DNA from: Tubiluchus corallicola
Taxonomy: Eukaryota; Priapulida; Priapulimorpha; Priapulimorphida; Tubiluchidae
Assembly (NCBI GenBank): GCA_030141605.1
Contig: JAQGDQ010000028.1
Coordinates: 751,501-815,500 of the forward strand
Direction of reading: 5' to 3'
DNA length: 64,000 nucleotides
Part shown: positions 1 through 14,129 of the stretch, piece by piece
How the letters are laid out: each line of letters starts with the position of its first letter
Numbering within the stretch: position 1 is the stretch's first letter
The notes under the pieces: generated by a model
What the model saw: only the letters and a program-made list of their open reading frames with translations
The model's database searches: none
What the model was told of the DNA's origin: nothing
Position numbers and translations under genes: made by a program

Positions 1-65
1 CCAAGTTTGTAGTTTGTAATGTTTTAAAATAAATTATCAGCTACAATATAGGTGGTTTATATTAC

Positions 66-3000
66 CTTAATAGGCATCTTCATGTTCATTAGCTCGGCAT
101 AGCGAGTGCACACTTCCCACGGTGCATGAATCTTCACGAAATATGTCTTTCTGCTTTTTGATTCCTAAAAAATTGTAATAGGTAACAATTACTTCACTTG
201 CATCTAACAAAATTATAAGTTATATACAGTCTAAAATGACGAAATGATTTGTGATAAGATCTAGTGTATTCATACTAAAGCAGTAACGTGTGTGCTGGCA
301 TGTTATATCGCAGCAAATAACTTTGTAAATTTTAAAAACTGAAGCTCGTTAGTAATTTGTTCAACATCAGCACTTACTAAACTGCCACTGACTTCCCAGA
401 ACATATAAAACTTGATCAATAAGATCTGGTCGCTAACTTATTACTCACAGTTACTGTGTCTTTTCTGATAAATGGGCATAATACAGAAACTCTACAGAAA
501 TACAGATTTTCCCACAATTACACACTACCGTGTTTCATTAATAGTAAATTGCAACTTGCATATTAATAGAATGCTCATTTGTAACACTCTTAAGACTCCC
601 GCAATTTTAGATGTTTAAAGAACAGCAGCACATACTGTGCGGCACCGATTATTGTCTGACATTCATAATGAATTACTTGCAGAAATAAATAAGAGTGACA
701 GGTTTTACAAATCACATTTGTTAAAAAAATGGCGCACTTTACCAAGTAGATGTCACTGTAACGAGTTTTTATTATAGTAATTATTTTAGTAATTCTTTTC
801 AAGTGCACTGTCTTCTGCATATATCATGTAAATAGCGTGTTCACTTATGTGTGTGTATTTTTTGTGCTTTGTGTAGTTTAATGTCTTATATTATATAATA
901 TATATATAATATATATATTTATTTATTTAGTTAATAAGTGTGCTTTTTAACTGGAGTTTTAGTCTGAAATGATTGTGAATGGAATTAAACTGTAGCAAAG
1001 AAAACCAAGCGTTCATTGATTATAACAGTAACATATATAATTATACCATTTAATACACATTTAATAATTCAGTATACTGACAGCCATTATTCAACACTCA
1101 ATAACACTAGTTCATTATCAAAGATAATGATCTAAGATGAGACACTGAGATGGTAGTGGTGCCTCAGTTGTGTTTGGATGGATATATAATCTTCCCTAAA
1201 TGAGAAAATGTATCAAGTCCAGTTCCATTGTCTAGTAACTAAGTGAAAGCTTGTACATATCATTTTATCAAGAACAACACTAACCATTCTATCTTCGTGT
1301 TCTAATTCTAGTCCTTCCTCTATCAAACTTTCTTCAAATTTCTGTCGTTTCTGTGCTTTTTTGGGATCTGTATCAGTGTAAGCGAGGACGTAATCGATGC
1401 GTCGCCCCCCGTCCTTGAAATACATCTCCTCCAGCCTCTTCTTCGACTCCTGCATTATAGCAAAACAAACGGTAAACAAACAAATTAACTTCTCATAATC
1501 TACATGTCTGGTAAAGAAACTACGTTCCATGCAGCTATAGAAAATACTAATACAACTAGCAATCTTACTCATTTATCACTGTACAAAGTTTAACATCTAA
1601 TTACCGACATAAGGGATCCTGTTGCATCCTCATCTTCCTTGTCGCTGAAACCAGTAACAGTGGCCTTTCCTGAAAATAAAGTCAATTTTGAGATGCAAAA
1701 TGAATGTTTTTATAACAATCACTGTTCAAATTGAATCAAATTACTATGAAATTAAACACATTGTATATTTACAGTGCATCTTTAATGGTGTTGTTGGTAA
1801 TCAAAATTAATGAAATGCCAAGAACAAGAATGTGATGGTTAGTTAAATCAAGTGACAAGAAACAAATTAAGTTGATCAGTTAAACAGATTGATAATTACA
1901 AGCACTAGATTTGCTTAGTTAATGGCTAGCCAACTACTCACTGCACTCTATAGCTATGTCATGCAATTACTTGCGAAAAATTAGAAAAATTTGGATTGGA
2001 TCTTAGACTAAGTTTATGTTATAAAAGACTAGTTTCTGGTTTCAGAGTTGTCAGTGTATAGGTAAACTTGGTGCAGTTATTTATACTTTCTGTAGTTAAC
2101 TTCTCTGTATTAAATTTCAAATAAATTACTGTTTATAAGCCCAGAAATTGAAATATGGCTATTGATATGCAACTAGAGCACAGTTTAGCATTTCATTTCC
2201 ATGCAAAGACTGGAACCAAAGACATGATCGGATACGATAATGAAACAAACAAAAATTTGCTACTTGGGCAATTTAGTTTCACAATATTTAAACAAACGAC
2301 ATCAGTGACATTGCAAAGCCGACATCCTTCTATCAGAAATGTTTCGAACATCACCTGCATTCAATCTTGTCAAATAATAAAACATGTCAAAAAGGAAAAC
2401 AAAACTTTACAGATTTACGTAGTTTGTAATTTATTTCACGACATATGTAGAATGCAGGAAATACTTGAAACGTTTTCAGCAGAATAATGTGCGTGTTTGG
2501 GTGTTGTCATTGGTGTCTTTGTTTACTGTGAAATTTTATTAATTTGTTAAACATAATTGGTAGACATACTTTGGGGAGTATGAGTATCTTCCAAAACAAA
2601 CGCTTTATTGTCAACACCAGCACCATCTGGAGGGAGACATACAGCAAACATGCAGCCAACAAACATGCAAGAAAAGAAATTATTAGGTAAGATGATTAGA
2701 AGTCATTCCAAAGACACGAAGATCTGTTACATTTTAACTGTCATCGTGTTGTGTAAATTAACACTTAGATTGGTTGGGACAAGATGGTTAAAAAATCAAG
2801 ACAGTTTCCAAATGTTTTAGAAATAGTACTTGGAGCTTTCTCAAAAAATTCTAACACAACCCCAACCCCACTTAAAACCACTTAAGTACATGTACCTGTT
2901 AAACTCCCTTAAAACTGGAAAGAGATAATAACTGATGCGAAATTTTGATGTTTAAATTAGTAATATAGACTTGAGATGTAGGTATTCATTACTACTGTCA

Positions 3001-6000
3001 TATTAGTGCAAGTAATAAAAATAAAGATATATAAGCACTATGCATAAATTGTCATGCAAGTTAGTAGTTTGATCATTTTATGATCTATATCTCACTGAAC
3101 CGATTTTCAAGCCAATTTAAGCTTTCTAACTAACTAAAAAACAATATCTCGCAGCATATTTTATGTTCCTTATGTAATAGTAAAACCAAAATCAGAGACG
3201 AAAATAATGAAGCACTTTAAGAATAGAAGTCAGCAGCTCTGAAAATGTTACAATCGGTTTATCTTGTTTACAGTTTAACAGTTGTGCAACAAGTTTACCT
3301 TGAAATTAGACATTAAACTGTGAATATTCACAAGTTCTACAACACCAGAATATACAAAGCACAAAACTTTCATTCAAAATAAAACAAAAGAAAGACGTCC
3401 ACGGCTCAGTTTAATTAGCACAGCTCACTAAAATACAAAGCTATTCTAACACAGATTTATAGATAAATGGCAAAGACAACTCAGCAAAACTAAAACACAG
3501 GGGTCAAGCACAAAATCTTTTCAAGGAAAATACACTGTAACTGTCTAACAGACAAGATTACGAAGCACACATAGTAACCTATAACACACAAGCTCACACA
3601 GTACCTTGTAAAGCACCTGTTCCACGAATAATGCCTTAATAAAATATTTTTATGAATAATATGTGCAAATGCTCTCTACCGCCACCAAAATTTTGCATCA
3701 CACACAATGTCACATGTATTGACGGTACATCTGCTACTTATATTTAGCTACATAACATCAGAAACTGTTAGCAAAATAACGTTAAAAAAATACCCGAAGA
3801 TGCGCCCATTTGAACTATTGCAGCACACGTTAATTGTAACTACAAAATAAAAACTCACGTGCAGTTATAAAGGGAAATGCTGTTGAAACAGCGGAATGCT
3901 GTAAGCAAATCTACTGTACGACTAGTGAACCATTAATACTCAAGCATGGGCAACACCCTGAGTACACGAGCGACTGACAGTAAGTTTGTGGGATAAACAG
4001 CCATGTTTTAAAGGCCCCCATAAAATGGTATATCGGTGCAGAAGAGACAGAAAAAACAGGAATCATTGCGATTTATAACGATTACGTATTAAATCCAGGA
4101 GGCAGCTCACATGCATAAGATTTAGCCATGTGACTTATTAGGCTCGTTTTACATAAATTTTAAACACATCATCGGCTTTGCCACTACAATTTTAGATTGG
4201 TGACTGATTAGTTAATTGGGGGAAAATTTCTGTTTTTCATAGAAGTGTGTGTCTACATGTTTAATATTTCACCTGAAACTGCAATAATAAGTACGAATAA
4301 TGTGACAATGCAGTGTTTCAAAAAAGTGCAACAACAATGCTACTTTTTTGAATAATAAAACTGAAATAACGCATTTAAATTCCAGTCATTGTTAAAAGAT
4401 AATCAGCGTTATGGGAGGAAGAGAGAGCGCGAGAGAGAGAGAGAGAAAGAGGGAGAGAGAGGGGGGCAGACAGACAGGGAGTAGTCAATGAAACTGATGT
4501 TAGCCGACGACATGGAATCACTGGATAACATTGCCTACCCGGGATATCATCATTTGTTATAGGTTCTGGTTGCATTGGTCCATTGTCACTGGCAGGTAGA
4601 GTAGGATATACAGGCGCTGGGCTGCTTACGCCTTCAAAACCTAAAAAAAAACATTTGTTTACATTAAAATGCAAGTCAATTCAAAGACAATGTACGAGTA
4701 CATCCGATACCATGCCTGCGCAGTATGTTGTCAACTTCGATGGCACCACTTTGCAAGGTATGAAAGAAACAAACTTACAAAAACTGCCAAGGTATCGTTC
4801 TAATTCTGACTACTTAGTGACTATAGTTACAAAAATACGTTTCCTACAGAACACTAGTTAGTACTTACATGTACTAGCTTGTCATCATAATTAACCCAGT
4901 GACTGTTTCTACAAGATATTCAGTACTCCTGGGAAATCTACAGTGTGGTGCTGTTATATAAAAGTGTGTGTTTGATGGTAATAAATTGAGGAGGTATCAG
5001 TTACAGTAATCGCATTACATGAAGGCTGACTTAATGACTGGCCCCTAAAGCTTGTCCAGAAGCAAATAAGAAAGCTGAGAATGGTTGCTATAGTAACGGC
5101 AGGATATTAAACTCTGGGCGAACTGATATAATATATTACCAGATCACAATTGCTCTATCTAGCCTTATATAATTCCGAATTCCGCAAGGTTTTTCAACAT
5201 TCAGTGATGCCTAATTTCAGTTGATGTGTTTCGCTTGATAAGAAGATAGAATAAGCTGGCATTACGACTCATTTACTACTGCATCATGGTGGCGCCACCT
5301 GATTAACTTAGATTCCAGAAACAAGAGAAGACTAAGCTTTAATCAAAATTACAGAAGGAAATTTACAAAAAAAAACATTTTCGTTGAAAACTTGCTAGTC
5401 TTTATAGGTAGTTTATCATATATCATTTCGGTTTATAAACTCAACCCATCACTATAATACTGCACCGTAGGGGATCTAAGTTTGCCATTTTTACGTTATC
5501 AAACGAATGTTCAAACCTTCACCAACTAGATTATATTGCGATTAAAAAAGTCATTATTTGTTGCAAATGCACCTGCGTTTCAATACATTTATTATTCCGT
5601 ATAGCGACAATACAAATGGTTTCTACGTAATAAAACCTTGGAAGCTTATTACTCCTATTGATTAATGAACCATACGTGAATACATATGCTATCCTGCAAC
5701 AGCTCAATATGAAATGCATTTCAAATAATCATACTGAGTGACATAGCTACTATTATTATGACAAACATGTTGTTCAAAGCGTGGAAACATCCACACAGAG
5801 GCAACACAAGGAGTGGTTATAAAAATACAATACAATTGACGAGAATTTCAGGTTGTAGTAGCTCTGAGACTTACTGAAGAGGAAAATAATTATTAGATGA
5901 TATTTTGATTATGCTAATGTATGAGAAGAATTCTCATTTCATTGAGGGATTACAGACTGATGAGAGACTTCTGCCGTCCAGTGATGACGATTTTTATAAT

Positions 6001-9000
6001 AATTTCTATCCTCATGACCAATTATATTAAGTAGGCCCTGTCGTTGATTGCATGATTATTTCCGGCGTAATGTTCGTTTCCATTATGTAAGCTGCCAACC
6101 ATACTGATATTCAGGGACGGTGACACGCTTCTCTGTTTTAAGTAAAACAAGTGCACCAAGTAAAGTGTTTAGTGTCACCATAGTACATACGCAATTTTCT
6201 TAATGGATGAGTCACTTCACACTGAAGAGCTTCATAAATCTATCGCTCGAATGCTCGTACGAGGACAGAACGGAGAAGGTATTTCAAATTACTCTATTGT
6301 ACAATCATTCCATCCGAGAGCTGCCACCTACATTGAAACGTCTAATTCTATTGCTATTTGTCTCAACCGCTTGATGGCAAAAATATTTCAAAAATGCAGA
6401 GCTTTTGTAGCAAGCCACCAAAGAAATTACTAGATCACAAAAGGATGTGTTTCATCACACCCGACGTTACCTACATAATTGGCATACTGTAGACTGACTA
6501 TGCATCTAGATTTCCTATTCCATATTTACTTTTGTAGTGACGCCGCGCCATTAAAAAGTAAGTGCCTTTTAAACCAACCTTTTTACACAATTTTGCGCAA
6601 TGAAAACCGTCGATAGGGCTACTTAGCTCAGACGCTTGTGGCAGGACTGACAACTAGTAAAAATACTACTCTTTAAGATGAGGCACTAAATCAGCAGCGG
6701 TGTCTTAGTGCCACGTTCGGATACCTATAAAGCATCCCTCAACGGAATCAAACATTTCTTTCAGATTCTGCGATGAAACTACGCGCAATCAATAATCCTT
6801 GCTATGCAATGTAGAGATTTCACATTAAGAAATCAATGCATAGACAAGCCAATGTATTAAGCTCTGCACTCAATCTGCTGACTTGTCTAGATAATAAATC
6901 AATATGAACCGTTTCAGTGTGAACATAAAACCACGAATCTCACCAGCAACAATCAATTTTTTCCTTGCACAACTTCTACAATAATTTGAAATAGCTGGCA
7001 GTTGTGGCGCCACTGCTGCTTTACCGTTTAATGGATTCACCAGGCTGTCAGGTCAGGAATCAAAAAGATCAGACTGCAGTTGTACGTAAATACGCCCAAC
7101 AGATGCGTATTAGATTACTGAGTGCTTAGAGTTCAAAGAAAGCAGCAACTACTTGCCAAAGCCAAATGAACGTACTGAGAAATCTTAGTCCACGTTAACT
7201 TAAAATCTTAAAATTGATTTTAGATACTTCATACAAACATTAGAATTTTCCTGTTTCCAGCACAGGGTAACTTTATAGCTAAGCATTACTGACGAAATTT
7301 AATTTTGATAATTTTGCCTGTAGTTAATCGCTTTGCTATACTAGCTCTACACAAGTGATTTGCCAAAATTCTGGCTGCGGCCAGTTTAAGTATAAAGCCA
7401 AGTTTGTACAACAACCAAAAAGGAATTTATTATAATCTTTTGAACATACATATGACGTACCGTCGAACTGATGTTATTATATTGCAGTTGTTTATCTAGC
7501 ATTTCTTTAGTTAAGATGCTGTACTGTACAGTCAAGAAATCGTGCCGGCGAGGCCAAATTGACATTCGCTAATTGCAGCTAGTCAGCGCGGAACACATTC
7601 GTAAAATGAATAACGAGTCTCCCGAAGGTTACTATACAACGGGAGATTTCTTGAAGTTTTAAGATAGAGTCATATTACCATTAACTGTCTGTTAATGATA
7701 GAATCATTAACTGTCTTAAAAAAACCTCGAAACTAAAAACTGAAAAATTGTTGCAAAGACAAAAACCGTGTGTGGGGGTAAGTAATTTCAAGAATGTACA
7801 ACTTTGCCTAGTGTTTTTTGCTTATATATGTAATTGTTGAAAATATGTCAAATCTGAATGATAACTGAAAATGTGCAACGGAACTCTGTATATGAAAATC
7901 TCTTTGTAGTTATTTGTTTAAGCGTCAATAAATGTAATACAGTACACAGTAGTGCATACTGTAGATATGTATCAACCTGCAGGCGTATACAGTAGATAAA
8001 AACTACGCGGGGCTTCAAGAGAATTCGCGCCGTCCGTTAGAACAGGGTAAGAAGCCACTTGCTTTTACGAATGAAGTCTTCACTTTTTTTATATACGATT
8101 TCTAATATTACAGCTTTCAGCTCAAACAGTTGAAACCGCCAGAAAGCAGAGGCTCATGACTGACTCAGCAAAGTGCATGTATTTTGTTTAAACTGGCTGG
8201 CACTACAACCACTAAAAACATTTTGTCTATATTACGTCAGAGGAAATGCTTTATAAATATAAATACAATGTTCAGGCTTTTTAATCATATACGCGTACTA
8301 TAGTAACAAACTTAAAGATTTTTGCACTGATGCTGTGCGTAATACTGTATAACAAAGAGCATCGCGTGAGTTGCAGATGTACAAGCAGAAGATGTTTAAA
8401 ATTGCACGTGAAAACTGTTTGCATGTTGAAACAGACGTTTAAATAAGCAAGAACTAGTAAATGTTTGCCTCTGTTGGCAGTACGGAAATTTTACTGTCAG
8501 TTTTACATGGAAACAGCATTGAAATTCCAACCTTTGAAATATGAAAACAGGCAAACAACAGCAAATGGGTCTGAAACAGTCTTACCCTACAGAGTCCAGA
8601 GAAAGGTCTGTCAAGGTGGGATTTCAGGACCTGAAATACTTCAGTGTTTTGTTAATATTAAATTTTATTCACCTCAAATAAAATTATCAATAAAACAAAA
8701 TAAAATATACAATCAAATACATGTATACAAGCAAACAATCAAAACCATAAAATAAACACGGTCAAAATACACACATATACATACATATATACATACACGT
8801 ATACTCACATACATACGTACTCGAATACATACATACATACGTACGTACACAAATCTTGAAACAAGATTACCAGCTGTCAATTACAGACATATATATATAT
8901 ATATATCGCTTATATTGCTTTACAGCAAAATTGCTATGCCGTTACATGCCACCTTTCTTAGGTCAATGATGTTTGTCTGAATGGTAAAATTGTGACAAAA

Positions 9001-10913
9001 CTAAATCCCTTTTAGTCAACGTTTTTTCCTTGAAACAAGCAGAAAAAGGGATGACTCTAATATAGTACATCCCGTGAAGTTTTAAAGCATACAACTTTAG
9101 GTCTGCAAAGAAGATCGCTACTATGCTGAATGAAGCTAGATTTTGCAAAATTAAAGAACCATTTCGGACTTTTGAAACATGTTCTATGATACTAATTGTG
9201 GAACACAAGACTATAACACAAGTTTTCATCACCATGAGACCAAGGTTGTAGCATTAGCCGTCAAAACTAACCAGACATACCCAAATCATGACAATGGCAA
9301 AGTCAGTTATTTCAGTGGTTGCTGATTAGCATACTTAAATTGATTAAAAAATGGATTCTGGAGCGCTGTCTTGTAAGCACCGAGTCTATATGAATATGGC
9401 CTTTGGCCTATTCAAAGGAACACACATTAGGATGCTTACCATTTTCTAGAGTGACATTGTGTCCTGAATATTGCCATGGCATCCAGAGCCTTCCTTCATA
9501 CACGTGCACTCTTGGTAACAACAGACCAATATCTCTCATGATAACATAACCGAAAATACAGTTGCTTCTCTAAACACTTTTTCACTATTCACACAGCAAT
9601 TTATAGAGCAACAAAAAACTAAGATTTGTCAGTGAGAAGCTAACGAAATTTTGCAATATTTCAGAATCACGGCATGGCGATGCACAGTTAACGCATATTA
9701 AACAGCTTCATTGTTAAAAAAAGTTCTAATTTGTAGCATTAACGTGACTTTATGTGATCACACACTCCAAAAAACACCAGAAGAGGAGCAACAATGAGAC
9801 ACAGGCTTGGAAATAGGTAAAACAGGTAGCTTATACAAGAAACTTATACAGCAGAACAAAAAAACAATATTGGTGGTACAGACCAAACGAACGCAGCAGT
9901 TGAGCAATCTATATAAGTAGTTATTTGAAAGACACACTAAAAGCATACGTATAGATAAATATCAGCGTTTGAGTACCGAGTCTACTGACAGCATATTATC
10001 GACGTAAATAACTGATTGAATGGGTCATGTTTGGACTATAGCCTTCTCAGGTCTAATTTTCTACATACCTAATTACAAAGCAAACCATGCAATGGTAAAA
10101 ATTCAATGCTTATTACCCAATATTATCCGTGTTCTTTCATGGAAAAGGCGTTGTTGATGTAGGTAATGAAGCGCGAATTATAAAGTTACGCATGACGTGC
10201 AGTATCCTTCGAAAAAATTACGCTGAGTAGAAATTAATATCCATCGAATCTTACTATGTTATCTACGATGTCACATAAGTTTCCATTGTCATACATTGGG
10301 TCTGCCAATTACATATATATATATTTGATGAGCATGATCATGTGAAAATGGGCATATGACATTTCTCATAAAATACCAAATAACCAATATATATATATAT
10401 ATTCAAAACTATAATAAATTAAACCGTTTTACAGGCCATCTTAACTTAAACAATGACTGTTAAAAGATAGGTATGTGTACTGCAGAAGCACAACAGAATT
10501 AATTTGATCAGGTCAGAAAGTTACAACCAAATTAAACAGCAGCACAGGAGAACATGCACATTCTTCTCATAAAAAGAATGTTAGACAGTAATGTGCAAAC
10601 ATTCTACGTGGTGTTTGTTTACATTTACGCAAATCAAACCTTGTCAACTATGATAAGATTGCTGATGAAATAACACCTATATATGCCAGACTGAATCAAA
10701 GCGTGTTGTGCGAAAATATTGATTATTATTTGATGGCCTTGTCTGTGTTAAAGTGGGCATAAACCATAAATTTTTAACTCGAGTGTCACAAAAGCAGTTT
10801 CCTGGGAATGCCTAAACGCCAATAATAGGACCATTTAAAACTGATAATCATAGATTTTATCAGTTACCCAGTTATTTGGCAAGCCTTTATGTCACATTCC
10901 AGACCCCCCCCCC

Positions 10914-11009
<96 letters not shown>

Positions 11010-12282
11010 CACACTAAAACTACATCAGAACAACAGAGCTTAAATATGATAGCTAAAGAATCAGTAATGAATATATCAGCACACATTTGCATTAATTTTA
11101 TACACAATTCAACATTATTTCCAGATTTTGCTATAGAAAGTTATTCATGCATAAAACGGAAATAAAAGGATAGCCATATGGGCAAATCACCACGAATTCT
11201 TAAAAGGGAAAAAAAGAACCACATAAATTCAAGATTATCAAATACGCACTGTAATACGCATACGTTTTCTGTGACTACACGCACAAATAAGAAAATTCAG
11301 TATAGAGTACATATCAGACTATGTCCTAGGTACTTCTTGTAATTATAATCCTCTACAGTGATATTCCCTCACTAGAACTTCTAAAAAGTGGCAAATATCA
11401 TATTGTGCATATTTCGTTAATGCAGTTAAATGAACTGTCGCTTTTCAATTTATTTTATTGTTTAAGCTTCTGCTCACTAATTACGTATTATAGTTAAATA
11501 TATTAGCCATATATTGGTTTTGTTGTAAGTGTGCTTAGTACACTTATGTTGATCTTCAGGTAACATTCGTGGAATTGGAGTGTCACAAATAGAAGAGGGG
11601 TTTTATCATCCTACGGTTGAACAGCTGATTGCCACATTACAGGGAGATATAAACCACATATATGGTAGTGCGGATCGACTAGAAATGGGAGGGAAGGTAT
11701 TGAAGTTTGAAGTACAATGGTCTGAAGAGACAAATGCAAATTTTAATCCCTCCTGTAACTTCTTCGGCAATGTTAGAAAACTCGCTGTAAATTTGGCAAA
11801 CTCATTTCAAAAGTTCTGACAATCATTTTAAAAATTCGCAGAAGCGATGCTTTTAGAACTGCAAAGAGTCTAGCTACTAGCATTTTCTGGCAAGTTGACA
11901 TGCGGGCCCCTTTCAGGAATTCGTGGCTCTTCTAACTTCTGCAGAGCTCTTGTTCATTTTATTTCTCATTTGGTACATTACAAAATTACAACTCTTGTTG
12001 CTACCTCAATTCTTTATAAGTAATCTATATCAGGTATGTGTATTGCTATTTTCAAGCATATATCTAATTCAACCAATGAACACCAGGCTACCTATCATAA
12101 TTATAGTGAATTACAGAATTTTTATCATCAACAAGATGAATTTTACCAATCAAAAAAAGACAATAGCTATGTGATGAGAAGTGCAACAAAAATAAATTCT
12201 TACCTATTGGCGGGGGATCTTCTGGTCGATCATACATCTCAAATCCAATGGCACCCCCAGGTGATGGCTGGTTGTGAGCCAT
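66..12282 (-). CDS. Anoctamin (TMEM16) family gene, 5' exons only; continues past the left edge
   Basis: Anoctamins are membrane proteins acting as calcium-activated chloride channels or lipid scramblases; these exons encode only the cytosolic N-terminal part. Exons seen, in transcript order: 12282-12204 (starts [10 protein letters not shown], good Kozak context ATAATGG), 4640-4539, 1669-1605, 1449-1285, 164-66. All have AG/GT borders and the phases join (1-2, 1-2, 0, 0). Exons 1 and 2 encode a Pro-rich disordered tail. Exons 4 and 5 carry the family dimerisation-domain signatures [27 protein letters not shown] and [23 protein letters not shown]. The transmembrane part would lie left of the window. 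Intron 1 is about 7.6 kb, so a small exon there could have been missed. Family membership is firm; which anoctamin paralogue it is cannot be said. Exons 1 and 2 are less certain than 4 and 5 because the tail is not conserved. Confidence 0.88.
1132..1197 (+). repeat. Short dispersed hairpin repeat, copy A
   Basis: A 66-bp stretch about 90 bp beyond the donor of an anoctamin exon. It resembles copy B at 6673-6738 (same length, roughly 70% identity by eye). Both contain the start AAGATGAG and a hairpin; here the stem core is ACTGAG pairing with CTCAGT. Family unknown; it may be a short MITE or SINE fragment. Confidence 0.45.
4411..4480. repeat. GA-rich simple repeat
   Basis: Purine tract of GAGAGA and GGGAGA units in an anoctamin intron, about 60 bp past the donor of exon 4640-4539. 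On the transcribed strand this is a long CT (pyrimidine) tract. Confidence 0.8.
6673..6738 (+). repeat. Short dispersed hairpin repeat, copy B
   Basis: Partner of the repeat at 1132-1197. The stem is GGCACTAA pairing with TTAGTGCC around a 17-nt loop. Relative to copy A the stem bases changed on both sides (CTAA/TTAG here, CTGAG/CTCAG there), so pairing is preserved. Confidence 0.45.
8758..8851. repeat. ATAC-type microsatellite
   Basis: Imperfect CATA/TACA/TACG tetranucleotide run in the large anoctamin intron, followed by a TA run at about 8888-8907. Confidence 0.75.
10904..11005. repeat. Poly-C plus long AC dinucleotide repeat
   Basis: Eleven C residues at 10904-10914 run into about 90 bp of nearly pure AC repeat. 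This alternating purine-pyrimidine tract should be highly length-polymorphic. Confidence 0.9.
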
Positions 12283-12346
12283 TATTCAATTACCAGCTGA
12301 TTACTCCATTTATAGAAAGATATTGTACTAAAGCAATGGCGTACTA

Positions 12347-12504
12347 GAAATATGAAAAAAGATCGTACTAGATCGTTTCAGGTATATCATAATCTATATG
12401 CTTACACTGTTTCTTTGCTCCTTCTCAGCTGCAATGAAAGGTAAAAATAATTATGACGAATTTTAACTGCTATTGAGAAAATAAAATTGAATTGAATTGA
12501 ATTA
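12347..12504 (+). mobile_element. Possible 3' tail of a non-LTR element (LINE or SINE)
   Basis: Ends with GAGAAAATAAA followed by a repeated ATTGA pentamer (about 12474-12504). The same AGAAAATAAA plus short tandem tail occurs at 27556-27586 with a different tail unit. Many CR1/L2-like elements and their SINEs end this way. The body was not recognised. Confidence 0.35.
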
Positions 12505-13329
12505 TATCAGTACAATTATATTGTAATGTCTTTTAAATGTGGATACTAGTGATACAGTTGACAATGGTGAGCTTAGCCAAGAAGGAGCAAACACGAGTGG
12601 CAGACACACACAGAAAGAGGTGAAAAAGAGCAAACGAGTGAATCTTGGAACAAAGGGAGATTTATTATTCATTATAAAGAAACAAAAGTTACAATTTTTA
12701 GCTATTTCATTAGATTCAATGACTTCTGTATTCTCAATGGGAGAACACTCTCTCAGACAAACAGAAACTAATGATCAAATAATATGAAAGAGCATACAGT
12801 GAAATCGGCAAGAAAGAAATTTTGAAAGTGTCCATTTAGGGATTTAATGCTAACTCAGGTTCTGTTGATGTCGTGTAAAAGCTTGCAGTGCATGAGAACT
12901 GTACACAAAAAGTGTATGTTTTTACTCAGCAGCAATGGCAGTAGGTAACTAAGCATAAACTAATGCACTTATTATGCACTATATATCTGCAGCCTGTCCA
13001 CATGTGGAGTAACATAGAGCATTTTGCTCATAATCCAAAAGATGTAAACTTTATTCACACACATAATGTAATTTTAATCAGCAAAATTAAAAACACTGGC
13101 ATGCAATACAAGTAAAAGAAAGTAAGATCGAAAGAAGTCATGCAACAGCTACTGTTGGAAAAAGTTAAATGACCTTTATTCTGGCATGGTAAAAATTTGG
13201 AAGTGAAAATAAGAAATCAAACAAGAGTTCCATAGCTTCTTAACAACAACAACAACAACAGCAGCAAAAAATTCAAGTAAATAACAACATAATAAAAGTT
13301 TACTAACATCAATTATAGTGCAGGCATCT

Positions 13330-14060
13330 AAGGTCATCCACGGAGAAGGTCAACATGAAAGTAGAACTAACATCACGTAACTGTTGACTAGAGTCAATAG
13401 ATTGTATTCAGTCTTTAGGCAGATGTTGTTTCTGGACCAGACTTTAGCCTGGCAATTGAAGGTATTCTTGGGCAGCCACATGCATCTCTCAATCTCAGAC
13501 TTGGACAAGCAATCGGATATCACTTACTTTCGAAAGGAAACAGTGAAGTGGCTCCCAACTTGTGGAGGACTACCTGATAGCTTAATGCTCCTTCCATCTC
13601 CTCACAGTGACTTATAATGTGACAACGTTTGTGACTAAATGTTTATGTATACATTACACACTGTGAAATAAATCAATTCTGCTCATTTTACTACTATTCC
13701 TGCAAATAAGTTATCGGTGATGGCATTGAGTGGGGTAAAGTCTGACAGAAATTTGATTTTTGTTTTGTCCCAACTGACTGTGAAACCGAAAGGCGAGGTT
13801 TCCAACGAGAATCAGCCACTTCAAGAGGGTTAGAATCCTGTGAACAACAGCAACATCATCCACGAAGCAGAAAAAGTAGTGATCAATTATAGTATGAACC
13901 AAATAAGGACAACCAGCTAGTGTCCTGCACATCCAGAAGTTAACCACGATTTTATACAAGTTAGATGTGGTGTCACAGCAAAGGATCCGAGAGGGGCTGT
14001 CAGGGCCTTGGAGTACTTTGGGAGTACCAAAGGAGCACTTGAACATGAGAGGCCGCCACT
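13330..14060 (-). mobile_element. Decayed LINE reverse-transcriptase fragment
   Basis: Minus-strand frames, broken by stops and frameshifts, resemble reverse transcriptase in the right order: a GTPKVLQG-like segment (near 14030), the catalytic box FVDDVAVV (Asp pair at about 13855-13863), then SEIERCMWLPK and NICLKTEYNLL followed by VLL (13400-13520), the usual post-catalytic region. It is a relic. The element clade was not resolved. Confidence 0.6.
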
Positions 14061-14129
14061 CATTCTAGTCTAAGGGGCTACAAAAGAAAGAAGGAAATAA
14101 GAATACAGTTTCAAAAACAGATTTACTGT

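Larger units (their letters stand above)
4641..12203. other. Large first coding intron of the anoctamin gene
   Basis: About 7.6 kb with no exon I can support. It contains the hairpin repeat copy B (6673-6738), ATAC and TA microsatellites near 8758-8908, TA runs near 10316 and 10387, and a long AC tract at 10904-11005. The open frame at 11580-11819 begins at GTG, lacks convincing splice borders and was not recognised. The remainder is AT-rich unique-looking DNA. Confidence 0.5.

Noticed and set aside
2155-2487. 110-codon open frame on the plus strand
   Set aside because: It lies in an anoctamin intron, has no recognisable motif and no splice context; length is within chance for AT-rich DNA with low-complexity composition.
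11580-11819. Open frame with [12 protein letters not shown]
   Set aside because: Starts at GTG, no ATG, no convincing exon borders on both sides, and no family recognised. It could be a decayed transposon piece, but evidence is insufficient.
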